NCBI RefSeq assembly: GCF_900177795.1
Contig: NZ_FXWJ01000004.1
Span: forward strand, 124,001-188,000
Source of the DNA: Plantibacter elymi (nom. nud.)
GTDB taxonomy: Bacteria; Actinomycetota; Actinomycetes; Actinomycetales; Microbacteriaceae
Reading direction: 5' to 3'
Length of the DNA stretch: 64,000 nt
The notes beneath the pieces are model-generated. The model saw only the letters and a list, made by a program, of their open reading frames with translations, was not told where the DNA came from and made no database searches. The position numbers were made by a program, and so were the translations under genes. Of this stretch, positions 43,467 through 53,842 are shown piece after piece (the first letter of the stretch is position 1; the number at the start of each line of letters is the position of its first letter).

Positions 43467-45041
43467 ATGACAACACACCACCTCCCCCAGACCGGCCGCC
43501 TCCTCGGCGGCAGACCGCGGATCCTCCGGCTCCTGGCGGCCGTCCCGATCCTGCTGACGCTCGTCCTCGGCATCGTCCTCGGCGGCGCCACCGCATCCTC
43601 CGCTCTGACCGCGACCGGCGCCGCCTACGGCCACCGCGACGCGTCGAACGGCCGCTGGCTCGGCTCGTGGGCCTTCGACGACGGGACGGTCGGATTCTGC
43701 ATCAATCTCGACCTCCCGATCCCGCCGGGTCACGCCTACGAGCACGTCGACGGATCATCGCTCGGGTGGTTCACCCCTGAAGACGCCGCCCGCCTGGCGT
43801 ACCTCTCCCGGCACTGGGGCGCCAGCCAGAACGCCGACGAGGCGGCCGCTGGCCAGCTCGCCACCTGGATTATCACCGGCCTGAACGGATGGACGCCGGC
43901 GCAGATCGCCGCTCGGGCAGGAGCGAGCGCCGACCGCGTGCTCTCCCGGGCCCATCAGATGCTCGCCGAGGCCGACGGACCCGGCGGCGCGAGTCGAGGA
44001 GCGAGCGCGACCATGTCCATCCAACGCGGCGAGGACGGATTCGACCTCGTCCGAACGGAACTCGCCGTCGACTTCATCTCCTCCGGCGTCACCACCCTGC
44101 CGCCGGGCACCCACACCGGCACGGTCACCCTCGACGGCGCGACCTTCGAGGACGGCACGTCCGAACGGGCCGTCGGGAACGGTGAGAGCCTGCGGATCCT
44201 GCCGAGCACCGATGCCGCCGTCGTGGCCTTCTCAGCGAACGCCACCTTCGGTGAGCTGCCCTACGGTGCCGGGCTCACGATCGCTCAAAGCGCCGCCAAC
44301 GTGCAGAGCGTCCTCATCGCCCGCCCGATCACGGTCGCCGCCGGAGCGAGCGCCGACCGCGAGCGCCCCACGCCACTCCCCTTCCAACCGATCGTCGTCA
44401 CCACCACCTCGCATGTGACGGCGACACCGGGAACCGAGATCAGCGACCGGCTGTCGGTCGGGATCGCGACCAACACCGGCCTCGCCGCGGAATGGGGCCT
44501 GATCGGGCCTGAGGGTGGACCGTACACGCCGATCCCGGTGACCGTCCGCAGCCAGCTGCTCGGTCCGTTCGCGGAGCGCCCGGTCGAGGCACCGGAGGTC
44601 CCGCTCGGAGCACCGGTGGTCTGCGAGGTCGAGACGCTCGTGGATGCAGGCCCCGGCGAGTACACGACGCCGTCCTGCATCCTCCCCGACGACGGCTACT
44701 ACGTCTGGGTCGAGCGCATCGAGCCGAGCGACACCCTGCCGGAGAACGGCGGCACGATGATCCGCCCGTGGAGATCCGCCTTCGGGGTCGCGTCGGAGAT
44801 CACGCTCGCGTCCACACCACCCGTCCACGAGGAGCGCCTCGCCGAGACCGGAGCCGACGACCGGTCCTTGCTCCTCGCCGGTTCGACGGCGACCGGAGCG
44901 CTCGCCCTCGGTGGTGTCCTACTCGCGTTCCGACGTCGGCTGGCTCTGAGTGGGCCGGCCGCGGCGCTCAGCGGACGTCGAGCAGGGGTGCGAGCTGGGC
45001 GCGGTCGACGTCCAGCCACGGCGCCGCAGGGTTCACGATGA
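43467..45041 (+). CDS. Cell-wall-anchored thioester-domain surface protein
   Basis: 524 residues. Signal/transmembrane segment at 20-46, then a TQXA-type thioester domain: Cys78 (GFCINLDLP) and Gln130 in the GQLATWIITG motif can form the internal Cys-Gln bond that lets such proteins attach covalently to host or cell surfaces. Long beta-rich repeats follow (about 165-445), then a sortase signal LAETG (458-462), hydrophobic segment (468-489) and RRR. A 35-residue basic tail after RRR is unusual and overlaps the 3' end of the convergent sseB-like gene by 74 bp. ATG 43467 is close behind a CACGAT -10-like box. Confidence 0.86.
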   Translation: MTTHHLPQTGRLLGGRPRILRLLAAVPILLTLVLGIVLGGATASSALTATGAAYGHRDASNGRWLGSWAFDDGTVGFCINLDLPIPPGHAYEHVDGSSLGWFTPEDAARLAYLSRHWGASQNADEAAAGQLATWIITGLNGWTPAQIAARAGASADRVLSRAHQMLAEADGPGGASRGASATMSIQRGEDGFDLVRTELAVDFISSGVTTLPPGTHTGTVTLDGATFEDGTSERAVGNGESLRILPSTDAAVVAFSANATFGELPYGAGLTIAQSAANVQSVLIARPITVAAGASADRERPTPLPFQPIVVTTTSHVTATPGTEISDRLSVGIATNTGLAAEWGLIGPEGGPYTPIPVTVRSQLLGPFAERPVEAPEVPLGAPVVCEVETLVDAGPGEYTTPSCILPDDGYYVWVERIEPSDTLPENGGTMIRPWRSAFGVASEITLASTPPVHEERLAETGADDRSLLLAGSTATGALALGGVLLAFRRRLALSGPAAALSGRRAGVRAGRGRRPATAPQGSR

Positions 45042-45963
45042 TCCCGGTGATGCCCTCGTCGCTGCGAAGCGCGGCCGCGAGTTCCGCTGCGGTGACCGGG
45101 TACGCGTCATCCCCTCGTCCCAGTGCGGCGATCTCGATGGGTGAGGTGAAGACCTCCAGCAGACGACGCTCGCCGAGGCGGGTCTCCGCGATGCCGACGG
45201 TCTTGCGGTTGCCGTCCTCGTCGACCTCGGCGCGACCGGCGACGAATCCGCCGTGTGCGGCGAGTGCGGCGACCAGCCGCTGGAGGGCATCGGCCTCCCG
45301 TGGCTGGGCGAGCGCCTGCTTCGCGGGGTCGTTGTTGCGGCCATCCCCGAACAGACGCACGATCAGCGTCTTCGGGACGACCGCACTCGCCTTGCCGTCG
45401 GCGGGGTTCAGCACGATGCCGGCGTAGCCGTCGCCGGTCGCCTGACGGAGTGCCCAGACGGCGTCCACCGCGACCCCGGAGACGGGCCCCTCCGCGGTCC
45501 GCGTCTTCTCGAGCTCTCGAGGCGAGGTGAAGGCGAGGAGGTAGACGGCGCCCTCCGGGTCGCGGTGGACGCCGAGCGGGACGCGTCCCGCGGCCTTGTC
45601 CTCCTCCGAGACACCGTCGAGGCTCGTGGACAGCAGGAGCTTGCCCTGGATGCTCTGGCGCAGGACGTGCATCATCGCGCGCTCGTCACCGCCTTCGGCC
45701 AGAGCGGTGAGCGCCTGCGCGAGGTCGACGTTCGAATCAGGCTCGACGGGCGCGGGCGCCGGGGCCGGCGCCGCAGCAGGCACGGAGACAGGCGCCTCCG
45801 GTGTCCGAGCGGCTGCGTTGACCGTCGTGACCGAAATCGACACCTGCGGCACGGTCTCCGGGGCTTCCGCGGGCGGATCCACCTCATCCTCAGGTGCCGA
45901 TGTCTCGGCCTCCACGGCTGCAGATCGGGCATCGGACGCGTTGCGCTTGGAGAACAGACCCAT
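44968..45963 (-). CDS. SseB-family protein, tandem domains
   Basis: 331 residues. After a Pro/Ala/Glu-rich low-complexity N-terminus (20-80) come two SseB-type domains (about 85-205 and 210-331), the first with VPLGVHRDPEGAVYLLAFTSPREL and the second with RRLLEVFTSPIEI. SseB-like domains have been linked to type III and type VII related functions and to rhodanese-unrelated binding roles; the job here is unknown. Cytoplasmic, no signal peptide. TAGGCT lies 8 nt before ATG 45963. Confidence 0.8.
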   Translation of the reverse strand: MGLFSKRNASDARSAAVEAETSAPEDEVDPPAEAPETVPQVSISVTTVNAAARTPEAPVSVPAAAPAPAPAPVEPDSNVDLAQALTALAEGGDERAMMHVLRQSIQGKLLLSTSLDGVSEEDKAAGRVPLGVHRDPEGAVYLLAFTSPRELEKTRTAEGPVSGVAVDAVWALRQATGDGYAGIVLNPADGKASAVVPKTLIVRLFGDGRNNDPAKQALAQPREADALQRLVAALAAHGGFVAGRAEVDEDGNRKTVGIAETRLGERRLLEVFTSPIEIAALGRGDDAYPVTAAELAAALRSDEGITGIIVNPAAPWLDVDRAQLAPLLDVR

Positions 45964-46033
45964 GATGCATCAGCCTAGATGCTGGACTCCGCTCAGGGAA
46001 CAGGCCGGACCGACGGCGCGCGCCTCAGCGCAC

Positions 46034-48502
46034 TCAGTCGAGCTTCTCGATGGGTGCGATCTTGATCAGCAGCTTCTTTGCTCCGGCTGACTCGAACTGC
46101 ACGTGGGCGATGCGTTTCGCGCCCTCGCCGGTGACGGCGTTCACCCGACCCACACCGAAGTCCGCGTGGGAGATGCGGTCACCGGGGACGAGCTCGAGGT
46201 CGCCGTTGTCGCGGACCTTCGCCGTGATGCGGTTGGCCCAGGCCGTCTCCGGCTTGCTCGAACCGCCGGAGAACCGGGTGTCGCCCGCGGAGGCGCCCTC
46301 AGGGAGCGCGCGGACCGACCAACGGTCGCTCGAGGGGGCACGGCGGGCGTTCAGGGCGCGCGACTGCGTGCCACCACGACCGTTGACGTTGCCGGGCGAC
46401 TGACGCCACTCGATCAGTTCCGCCGGGATCTCCTGCAGGTAGCGGCTGGGCATGGCGACGGCCGTCTCGCCGTACTGGGCACGCGTCATCGCCAGCGAGA
46501 GGTACAGACGCTTGCGCGCACGGGTGATGCCGACGTAGAACAGGCGTCGCTCCTCGGCCGGGCCGCCCGGCTCGTTCGCCGACATCCGGTGCGGGAGGAG
46601 ATCCTCCTCGATGCCCGTCAGGAAGACCGCGTCGTACTCGAGGCCCTTCGCCGTGTGCAGGGTCATGAGCGACACGCTGCCCGTCGCGTCGTCGAGGTCG
46701 TCGGCCGCGGCGACGAGCGAGACCTCGGTCAGGAAGTCGACGATGCCGCCGTCGGGGTTGTTCTTGGCGAACTCCTTGGTGACGGCGATGAGCTCGTCGA
46801 CGTTCTCCGCTCGTGCCTCATCCTGCGGGTCGCGACTGTTGCGCAGCGAGTCGAGGTAGCCGCTCTTCGTCATGAGGAGCGACAGGACGTCGCCGACAGC
46901 GGTCGCTGACGCCGTCGGGCGGTCGGCTGCAGCGGCGTCGTCGAGCGCGGCCTGCGCTTCGTCAAGGAGCGCCGACAGCTGCAGGATCGCGCTCGTGACC
47001 TTCGGCCCGAGCCCGAGGGCGTCGGCGCGCCGCATCGCCTCGCGGAAGGTGACGCCGTTGTTCTCGGCGAAGCTCGCGAGTGCCGTCTCCGTCGCCGGCC
47101 CGATGCCACGCTTGGGCGTGTTCAGGATGCGCCGCAGCGCCATGATGTCGGCCGGGTTCGCGACCGACACGAGGTAGGCGAGGGCGTCCTTGATCTCAGC
47201 GCGTTCGTAGAACTTGGTGCCGCCCATGATCCGGTACGGGAGGGCCGCACGGATGAAGATCTCCTCGAGCGCACGGGTCTGGGCGTTCGTGCGGTAGAAC
47301 ACCGCGATGTCGCTGTAGGCCGTGCCGGCGTTCCGGAGCTTCTCGATCTCATCGGCGATGAACTGCGCTTCATCGTGGCCGGAGTACCCCGTGAAGCCGA
47401 CGATCTTCTCCCCGTCGCCGACGGCCGTCCAGAGCTTCTTGTCCTTGCGGTCGAAGTTGTTGGAGATGACCGCGTTCGCCGCCGAGAGGATGTTCTGCGT
47501 GGAGCGGTAGTTCTGCTCGAGCAGCACCACCTTGGCGCCAGGGAAGTCACGCTCGAATTCGGTGATGTTCCGGATGTCGGCCCCACGGAACGCGTAGATC
47601 GACTGGTCCGAGTCGCCGACGACGGTGAGCGAGGCACCCTCGGTGCGTGTGATGGCGAGCTGATCCGTGCCGGCCTCGGGGGCACGGGTGAGCTCCCGGA
47701 TCAGCGAGTACTGGGCGTGGTTGGTGTCCTGGTATTCGTCGACGAGGATGTGGCGGAACCGCTGCTGGTACTGCGCGGCGACGTGTGGGAACGCCCGGAA
47801 GAGGAACACGGTCTGGCTGATGAGGTCGTCGAAGTCGAAGGCGTTCGCGTCGGCCAGCGCGCGCGTGTACTTCCGGAAGACCTGCAGGAACACGAGTTCC
47901 TGCGGGTCGTTCGTGTTGATCGTGCGGGAGTACGACTCGACGTCCGACAGCTCGTTCTTGAGCTTCGAGATCTTCGCCGAGGTGTTCGACGGCGTGAAGC
48001 CGTACGCGTCGGCCTCGAGCTCCTTGATGATGCGCTTCAACAGGGCGCGTTGGTCGCCGCTGTCGTAGATCGTGAAGTTCTTGGTGAAGCCGAAGTGCTC
48101 GGCCTCGCGGCGGAGGATCCGGACGCAGGCGGAGTGGAAGGTGGAGATCCACATGCCCTGAGCGGCCTGCCCGACGAGCGCCTGCACCCGCTCGCGCATC
48201 TCGGCGGCGGCCTTGTTGGTGAAGGTGATCGCCAGGATCTGGCTCGGCCAGGCCTCCCGCTGTTCGAGCAGCAGCGCAACGCGGCGGGTGAGCACACTCG
48301 TCTTGCCGGATCCGGCACCGGCGACGATGAGCAGGGCCTGCCCGCGGTACTCCACCGCGATCCGTTGCTGCGGGTTGAGCCCCTCCAGCAGCCGACTCCC
48401 GCCGGCACGCTCGTCGGAGGACGACTCGGGGACGGTTGCCGTGGGCCAGCCGACGATCACCGGTTGCACGGCGTCGGCGTTCGAAGAAGGAGAGCTCGCC
48501 AT
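46034..48502 (-). CDS. pcrA: ATP-dependent DNA helicase PcrA/UvrD1
   Basis: Superfamily 1A 3'-5' helicase for repair and replication restart. 822 residues: Walker A AGAGSGKT (61-68), ITFTNKAAAEMRER (motif Ia), DEYQDTN (motif II), VGDSDQSIYAFRGA (motif III), LEQNYRST (motif IV), LMTLHTAKGLEYDAVFL (motif V) and VGITRARKRLYL (motif VI). The C-terminal Tudor-like part (GDRISHADFGVGRV) fits PcrA. ATG 48502 is used, with an ATG at 48535 as the alternative. Position upstream of sucCD-perM-purNH repeats the mycobacterial order of uvrD1. Confidence 0.97.
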   Translation of the reverse strand: MASSPSSNADAVQPVIVGWPTATVPESSSDERAGGSRLLEGLNPQQRIAVEYRGQALLIVAGAGSGKTSVLTRRVALLLEQREAWPSQILAITFTNKAAAEMRERVQALVGQAAQGMWISTFHSACVRILRREAEHFGFTKNFTIYDSGDQRALLKRIIKELEADAYGFTPSNTSAKISKLKNELSDVESYSRTINTNDPQELVFLQVFRKYTRALADANAFDFDDLISQTVFLFRAFPHVAAQYQQRFRHILVDEYQDTNHAQYSLIRELTRAPEAGTDQLAITRTEGASLTVVGDSDQSIYAFRGADIRNITEFERDFPGAKVVLLEQNYRSTQNILSAANAVISNNFDRKDKKLWTAVGDGEKIVGFTGYSGHDEAQFIADEIEKLRNAGTAYSDIAVFYRTNAQTRALEEIFIRAALPYRIMGGTKFYERAEIKDALAYLVSVANPADIMALRRILNTPKRGIGPATETALASFAENNGVTFREAMRRADALGLGPKVTSAILQLSALLDEAQAALDDAAAADRPTASATAVGDVLSLLMTKSGYLDSLRNSRDPQDEARAENVDELIAVTKEFAKNNPDGGIVDFLTEVSLVAAADDLDDATGSVSLMTLHTAKGLEYDAVFLTGIEEDLLPHRMSANEPGGPAEERRLFYVGITRARKRLYLSLAMTRAQYGETAVAMPSRYLQEIPAELIEWRQSPGNVNGRGGTQSRALNARRAPSSDRWSVRALPEGASAGDTRFSGGSSKPETAWANRITAKVRDNGDLELVPGDRISHADFGVGRVNAVTGEGAKRIAHVQFESAGAKKLLIKIAPIEKLD

Positions 48503-48515
48503 ATCGCCTGCAAGT

Positions 48516-49601
48516 CTAGGCGCTGCCTCCGACATCGCTCGGCAGAGCACCGCCGTCGCGGTGATCCGCACCGGCGCCGGCCGCCGATCGTGCGGCGACG
48601 CCGAGGTCGGCCTGGTCGACGAAGCAGCCGTCGACCCCCGTGGAGAGCACCAGGACGAACTCCTCGAGCCAGCGGCCGACCGCCGCCGGATCGACCCCGT
48701 CCCGGAAGGGCGGCGCGAGGAACCGGTTCTCGGGGCGGAGGGTCCAGGTGTAGACGCGCAGGCCAGCCGCGTGGGCGCGCTCCACGAGGTCCGTCGGGCG
48801 GGCGCCGTCGTCGTCGCCCAGGTCGATGAGCATCGCCTTGTCCACGCTGATGGCATCGACCTCGAGGGCGAGCGCCGCGAGTCCGGCGTCGGTCATCGCG
48901 TCGGCGTAGGTCGGGGCCGCATCACCCAGCCGGGCGACGAGGTCGGTCGGCCTGCCGGACCGCTCGATGAGGTACACGAACTCCGCCTGCACCCGACGGG
49001 CCTGCAACGCCATGAGGACCGACTGCTCGAACGACTCGATGATGAGCGGCTCGGCACCGGGATCGGCGCCGAAGCCCAGGGCGGCGAGCTCTTCGGCCAG
49101 GAGTCGATCGAGCGGGAGGCCGATGGACGCGAAATAGTCGGCGTGCTTCACCTCGGCCACGATGCCGACGGGTCGTCGGTGCGATCCGGCGGCACTGCGC
49201 ACGACCGCGACGAGGTCGGCGAACCGCAGGATGCCCTCGGTGCCGTCGAATCCCGCGCTCACCGTCCGCACCTCGGGGATCCGCTCACGCGCGGTCAGGG
49301 TCGACAGCTCGGCCCAGGTGAAGTCCTCGGTGAACCATCCGGTCAGCTCGTGGCCGTCGACGCGCTTCGTCGTCCGCCGGTCGGCGAACTCCGCCCGGAT
49401 GGCGACATCGGTCGTCCCGGAGATCTCGTTCTCGTGTCGGACCACGAGGACACCGTCCTTCGACGCGACGAGATCGGGCTCGACGGCGTCCGCACCGAGC
49501 GCGACGGCCAAGCGGTAGGAGGACTCGGTGTGCTCCGGGCGGTAACCGGGAGCCCCGCGGTGTCCGATGACGAGCGGGTTGGGCAGGGAGTCGATGCGCA
49601 C
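48516..49601 (-). CDS. Glycerophosphodiester phosphodiesterase
   Basis: Hydrolyses glycerophosphodiesters to glycerol-3-phosphate and an alcohol. 361 residues, GDPD barrel with VIGHRGAPGYRPEHTESSY, DAVEPDLVASKDGVLVVRHE (metal-binding Glu and Asp) and the catalytic His in those motifs; C-terminal VYTWTLRPENRF. No signal peptide, so cytoplasmic. GTG 49601 lies 6 nt behind a TAGGCT -10 box. glpD at 55859 could use the product, but the two are not linked in an operon. Confidence 0.92.
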   Translation of the reverse strand: MRIDSLPNPLVIGHRGAPGYRPEHTESSYRLAVALGADAVEPDLVASKDGVLVVRHENEISGTTDVAIRAEFADRRTTKRVDGHELTGWFTEDFTWAELSTLTARERIPEVRTVSAGFDGTEGILRFADLVAVVRSAAGSHRRPVGIVAEVKHADYFASIGLPLDRLLAEELAALGFGADPGAEPLIIESFEQSVLMALQARRVQAEFVYLIERSGRPTDLVARLGDAAPTYADAMTDAGLAALALEVDAISVDKAMLIDLGDDDGARPTDLVERAHAAGLRVYTWTLRPENRFLAPPFRDGVDPAAVGRWLEEFVLVLSTGVDGCFVDQADLGVAARSAAGAGADHRDGGALPSDVGGSA

Positions 49602-49607
49602 GCCGAC

Positions 49608-49613
49608 AGCCTA
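49608..49613 (-). promoter_or_regulatory. -10 box of leaderless GDPD transcript
   Basis: TAGGCT on the minus strand, 6 nt before GTG 49601. Confidence 0.55.
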
Positions 49614-49789
49614 GGACCACGACCAGCGGCTCTGGCAGGGAGCCAGCTGTCAGCCCGCGGCGAACATCGGCTCCGGTTCGGGCTATTCCACACCTGACCC
49701 GGCTGATTCAAAGGGAACTCGGATACTCTGGGTGTCAGCAGCGCCGCCTGGCGCGACACAGCCTCCACGACTGAGAGTAGGAATCAGCC

Positions 49790-50647
49790 ATGGCCCTCGA
49801 CAATCCCGCGTTCTCGAAGAACCCGGCATTCGCGAAGCAGGGAGGCGGGACGCTGCAAGCAGCTCAAGCAGCGAACCCCTCGCTGACCGCCGAACAGCTC
49901 CGCAAGATGTACGAGCAGCCCACCGCACCGGCGGGTGTCGGCACCGCCGACCGCATGACGATCGAGAACACGCTCGTCAAGACGCTCGGCTCGTTCGCCG
50001 TCCTCGTCGTGTTCGCCGTCATCTCCTGGATGTGGACGACGTCCCTCCTGCAGGCGGGCAGCGGCTACGCCCTCCCCATGATCATCGGCATGATCGGCGG
50101 CCTCGGTCTCGGTCTCGTCAACTCCTTCAAGAAGGAGCCGGTCCCGGCGCTCATCCTCGGGTACGCCGTCTTCCAGGGGCTCTTCGTCGGCGGCATCTCG
50201 CGCGTCTTCGAGGCGAACCCGGCCTGGTCCGGCGTCGTCGTCCAGGCGGTCCTCGCGACCCTCGCCGTCGTCGGCGTGACCCTCGCCCTCTTCGCGAGCG
50301 GTAAGGTCCGCGCCTCGAAGAAGCTGACGAAGGTCTTCCTCGTCGCCATCATCGGCTACGGCGTCTTCCAGCTCCTCAACCTCGTGCTCATGTTCACGGG
50401 CGTGCTGAACAACCCGTTCGGCCTCTACGGCGCGACGATCTTCGGCATCCCGCTCGGGATCGTCATCGGCATCTTCGCGGTGCTGATGGGTGCGTACTCG
50501 CTGGTGCTCGACTTCGACTTCATCCAGCGTGGCGTGCAGAACCGCGCACCTGCCAAGTACGGCTGGACCGGCGCCTTCGGCATCATGGTCACGGTCATCT
50601 GGATCTACGTCGAGATCCTGCGTCTGCTGGCCATCTCCCGCAACTAG
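49790..50647 (+). CDS. Bax inhibitor-1/YccA-like membrane protein
   Basis: 285 residues; a soluble N-terminus (MALDNPAFSKNPAFAK) typical of the actinobacterial group, then seven hydrophobic helices and family stretches YAVFQGLFVGGISRVFE and SLVLDFDFIQRGV with the conserved acidic pair. Members of this fold are leak channels for protons or calcium in other bacteria (BsYetJ). AGGA lies about 10 nt before the ATG. Single gene followed by a terminator. Confidence 0.9.
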   Translation: MALDNPAFSKNPAFAKQGGGTLQAAQAANPSLTAEQLRKMYEQPTAPAGVGTADRMTIENTLVKTLGSFAVLVVFAVISWMWTTSLLQAGSGYALPMIIGMIGGLGLGLVNSFKKEPVPALILGYAVFQGLFVGGISRVFEANPAWSGVVVQAVLATLAVVGVTLALFASGKVRASKKLTKVFLVAIIGYGVFQLLNLVLMFTGVLNNPFGLYGATIFGIPLGIVIGIFAVLMGAYSLVLDFDFIQRGVQNRAPAKYGWTGAFGIMVTVIWIYVEILRLLAISRN

Positions 50648-50662
50648 GAGCGCACACGCTGC

Positions 50663-50692
50663 AAGGCCCGTCCCGTTCGCGGGGCGGGCCTT
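50663..50692 (+). terminator. Terminator after the Bax-inhibitor-like gene
   Basis: AAGGCCCGTCCC pairs with GGGGCGGGCCTT around GTTCGC, 16 nt past the stop, followed by TCGTCGTT. Confidence 0.8.
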
Positions 50693-50724
50693 CGTCGTTC
50701 GAGGAATCGGCCAGTCGAGGCACT

Positions 50725-50860
50725 CCCCTTCGACAGGCTCAGGGACCGAATCCCTCGCACGCGGGCACCTTCCCCGTCCCTGAGCCACCCACCGCGGTCC
50801 CTGAGCCCCCACCGCGCGGTCCCCGAGCCACCCACCGCGGTCCCTGAGCTTGTCGAAGGG
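50725..50860. repeat. Repeat array built on GGTCCCTGAGC(C/T)TGTCGAAGGG
   Basis: Inverse element at 50725-50747 and a direct element at 50839-50860 flank three truncated tandem copies of a 21-22 bp unit (GTCCCTGAGCCACCCACCGC, starting at 50776, 50797 and 50819). It sits between the two terminators of the convergent Bax-inhibitor and guaA genes. Same element family as 10695 and 18534. Confidence 0.85.
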
Positions 50861-50870
50861 CGCGGACGAC

Positions 50871-50902
50871 GGAAGGCCGCCCCGCGAACGGGACGGCCTT
50901 CC
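50871..50902 (-). terminator. Terminator after guaA
   Basis: GGAAGGCCGCCCC pairs with GGGACGGCCTTCC around a 6-nt loop, about 18 nt past the guaA stop. Confidence 0.82.
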
Positions 50903-50919
50903 GATGACTCAGGGAGCGA

Positions 50920-52520
<1,601 letters not shown>

Positions 52521-52524
<4 letters not shown>

Positions 52525-52964
52525 TGCATGGACTCCACGGGTTCGGCGGCCGCTGCTGCTTCGCGGCCGGAGAGGTAGCCCTTCACTTCCCGCGGGATGC
52601 GGCTCTCGAAGAAGAAGGACAGGAACGGGATGATGCCGCCGAGCGCGAGCCAGAGCAGACGCAGGACGTTCCACCGCATGAGGCTCCAGAGCCGGAACGC
52701 GGCGAACAGGTACACGACGTAGAACCAGCCGTGGATGATGAGGATGCCCGTGCTCAGGTTGACAGCGGTGGCGGTGCCGGAGGGCACGAAGGCGAGGAAG
52801 CCGTAGGCACCGCCGAGCTCGAGCTCGAGGCCGAACGCGTACTTCATGAGCATCTCGGCGCAGAGCGACAGGAGCAGCACACCCGTGATGGGGGCGGCCA
52901 CCTGGTAGAACTTCAGCGCGCCTCGGATCGCGGGAAACGTCGACGGTTTCGGCTGGAGGGGCAT
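52521..52964 (-). CDS. DUF3817 membrane protein
   Basis: 147 residues with about four hydrophobic helices; the stretch [20 protein letters not shown] is typical of DUF3817, a family often found next to guaA in actinobacteria as remembered. Function unknown. Translational overlap with guaA (GTGA) suggests a role tied to its expression or simply a stable operon. ATG 52964. Confidence 0.82.
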
Positions 52965-53001
52965 GCCCCCATCCTACCCGCGGCCGCCAGGCCACCGGAC
53001 A

Positions 53002-53778
53002 TCACGGACGGAGCGCTGCGGCCTCCTCCTCGGCGTCCTCGAGCTCCTCGATCTCGCGCTCCCAGGCGTCCTTGGCGAGCCGGAACCAGAGGAACACGGC
53101 GAAGCACGCGAAGACGACCCACTCGGCCGCGTAGAAGATGTTCAACCAGTTGAGCTGGATCTCCTGGCTGGGCGCGGGTGACGAGATGGGCTCGAGTCCG
53201 TCGACGGCGACGTCGTCCACGACGAAGGCGCTGAACACCCGCAGGCCGTCGGCGTCGTTCCACCGGTTCAGCAGTGCGGCGACCGACATGTTGTCGAGGT
53301 CGGTCGGTGCGGCGTCCGCTGCCGGCTCCTCCGGGCCCTCCGGCGGGTTCAGCCGCCCTTCGAGCTCGACGGCGCCGGTGGGGGCGTCCGCGTTCAACGC
53401 CTCGGCGACGCGGTCGGCGGTCTCGCGGTCCTTCGTCCAGCCGAGCGCGACCGCGAGACCGGCCTGGTCAGGGCGGTCCGTCGCGAGGTGGCCCGTCACC
53501 CAGTACCCGAGCGTGCCGTCGTTCACCCGGTTACCGACCACGAGGTAGTCCTCCGGCACCCAGGTGCCCGACACGCTCACCCGCTGGCCGGCGTCGGCCT
53601 CTCGGATCCCCACACCCGGTTCGAGGACGTCCGCGAGCGGCCGGACCGACTCGGTCTCGGTCGGCACCACCTGCCCGGATTCGATGGCGCGTGCGAGCTG
53701 CCACTGCCCGAGCGCGGCGAACGCGCCGGCGACGGCGAGACAGAGGACGAGGACGCCGATCCACCGGGGACGCAGCAT
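53002..53778 (-). CDS. SURF1-family cytochrome oxidase assembly protein
   Basis: 258 residues with a transmembrane helix at each end (about 7-27 and 216-237) and an extracytoplasmic middle, the SURF1 layout. Signatures GQWQLARAIESG after TM1, VSVSGTWVPEDYLVVGNR and the NIFYAAEWVVFACFAVFLWF C-terminal helix. Helps assemble haem-copper oxidase. It lies 37 nt downstream of the DUF3817 start region on the same strand as guaA, and may head that operon. Confidence 0.88.
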   Translation of the reverse strand: MLRPRWIGVLVLCLAVAGAFAALGQWQLARAIESGQVVPTETESVRPLADVLEPGVGIREADAGQRVSVSGTWVPEDYLVVGNRVNDGTLGYWVTGHLATDRPDQAGLAVALGWTKDRETADRVAEALNADAPTGAVELEGRLNPPEGPEEPAADAAPTDLDNMSVAALLNRWNDADGLRVFSAFVVDDVAVDGLEPISSPAPSQEIQLNWLNIFYAAEWVVFACFAVFLWFRLAKDAWEREIEELEDAEEEAAALRP

Positions 53779-53842
53779 GACGGAGCGGAGCGTCGGACGA
53801 ACCTGTCCGTGGTTGTCGGGGCCTGGTGCCGACGGGGCGGTG

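Noticed and set aside
49602-49789. Small ORF in the GDPD/Bax-like divergent spacer
   Set aside because: No frame with a ribosome site; the region holds the two promoters and the Bax-like leader only.
50776-50860. CRISPR-like or recombination-site reading of the 21-22 bp tandem units
   Set aside because: Copies are contiguous, without unique spacers, and derive from the CCCTGAGC element.
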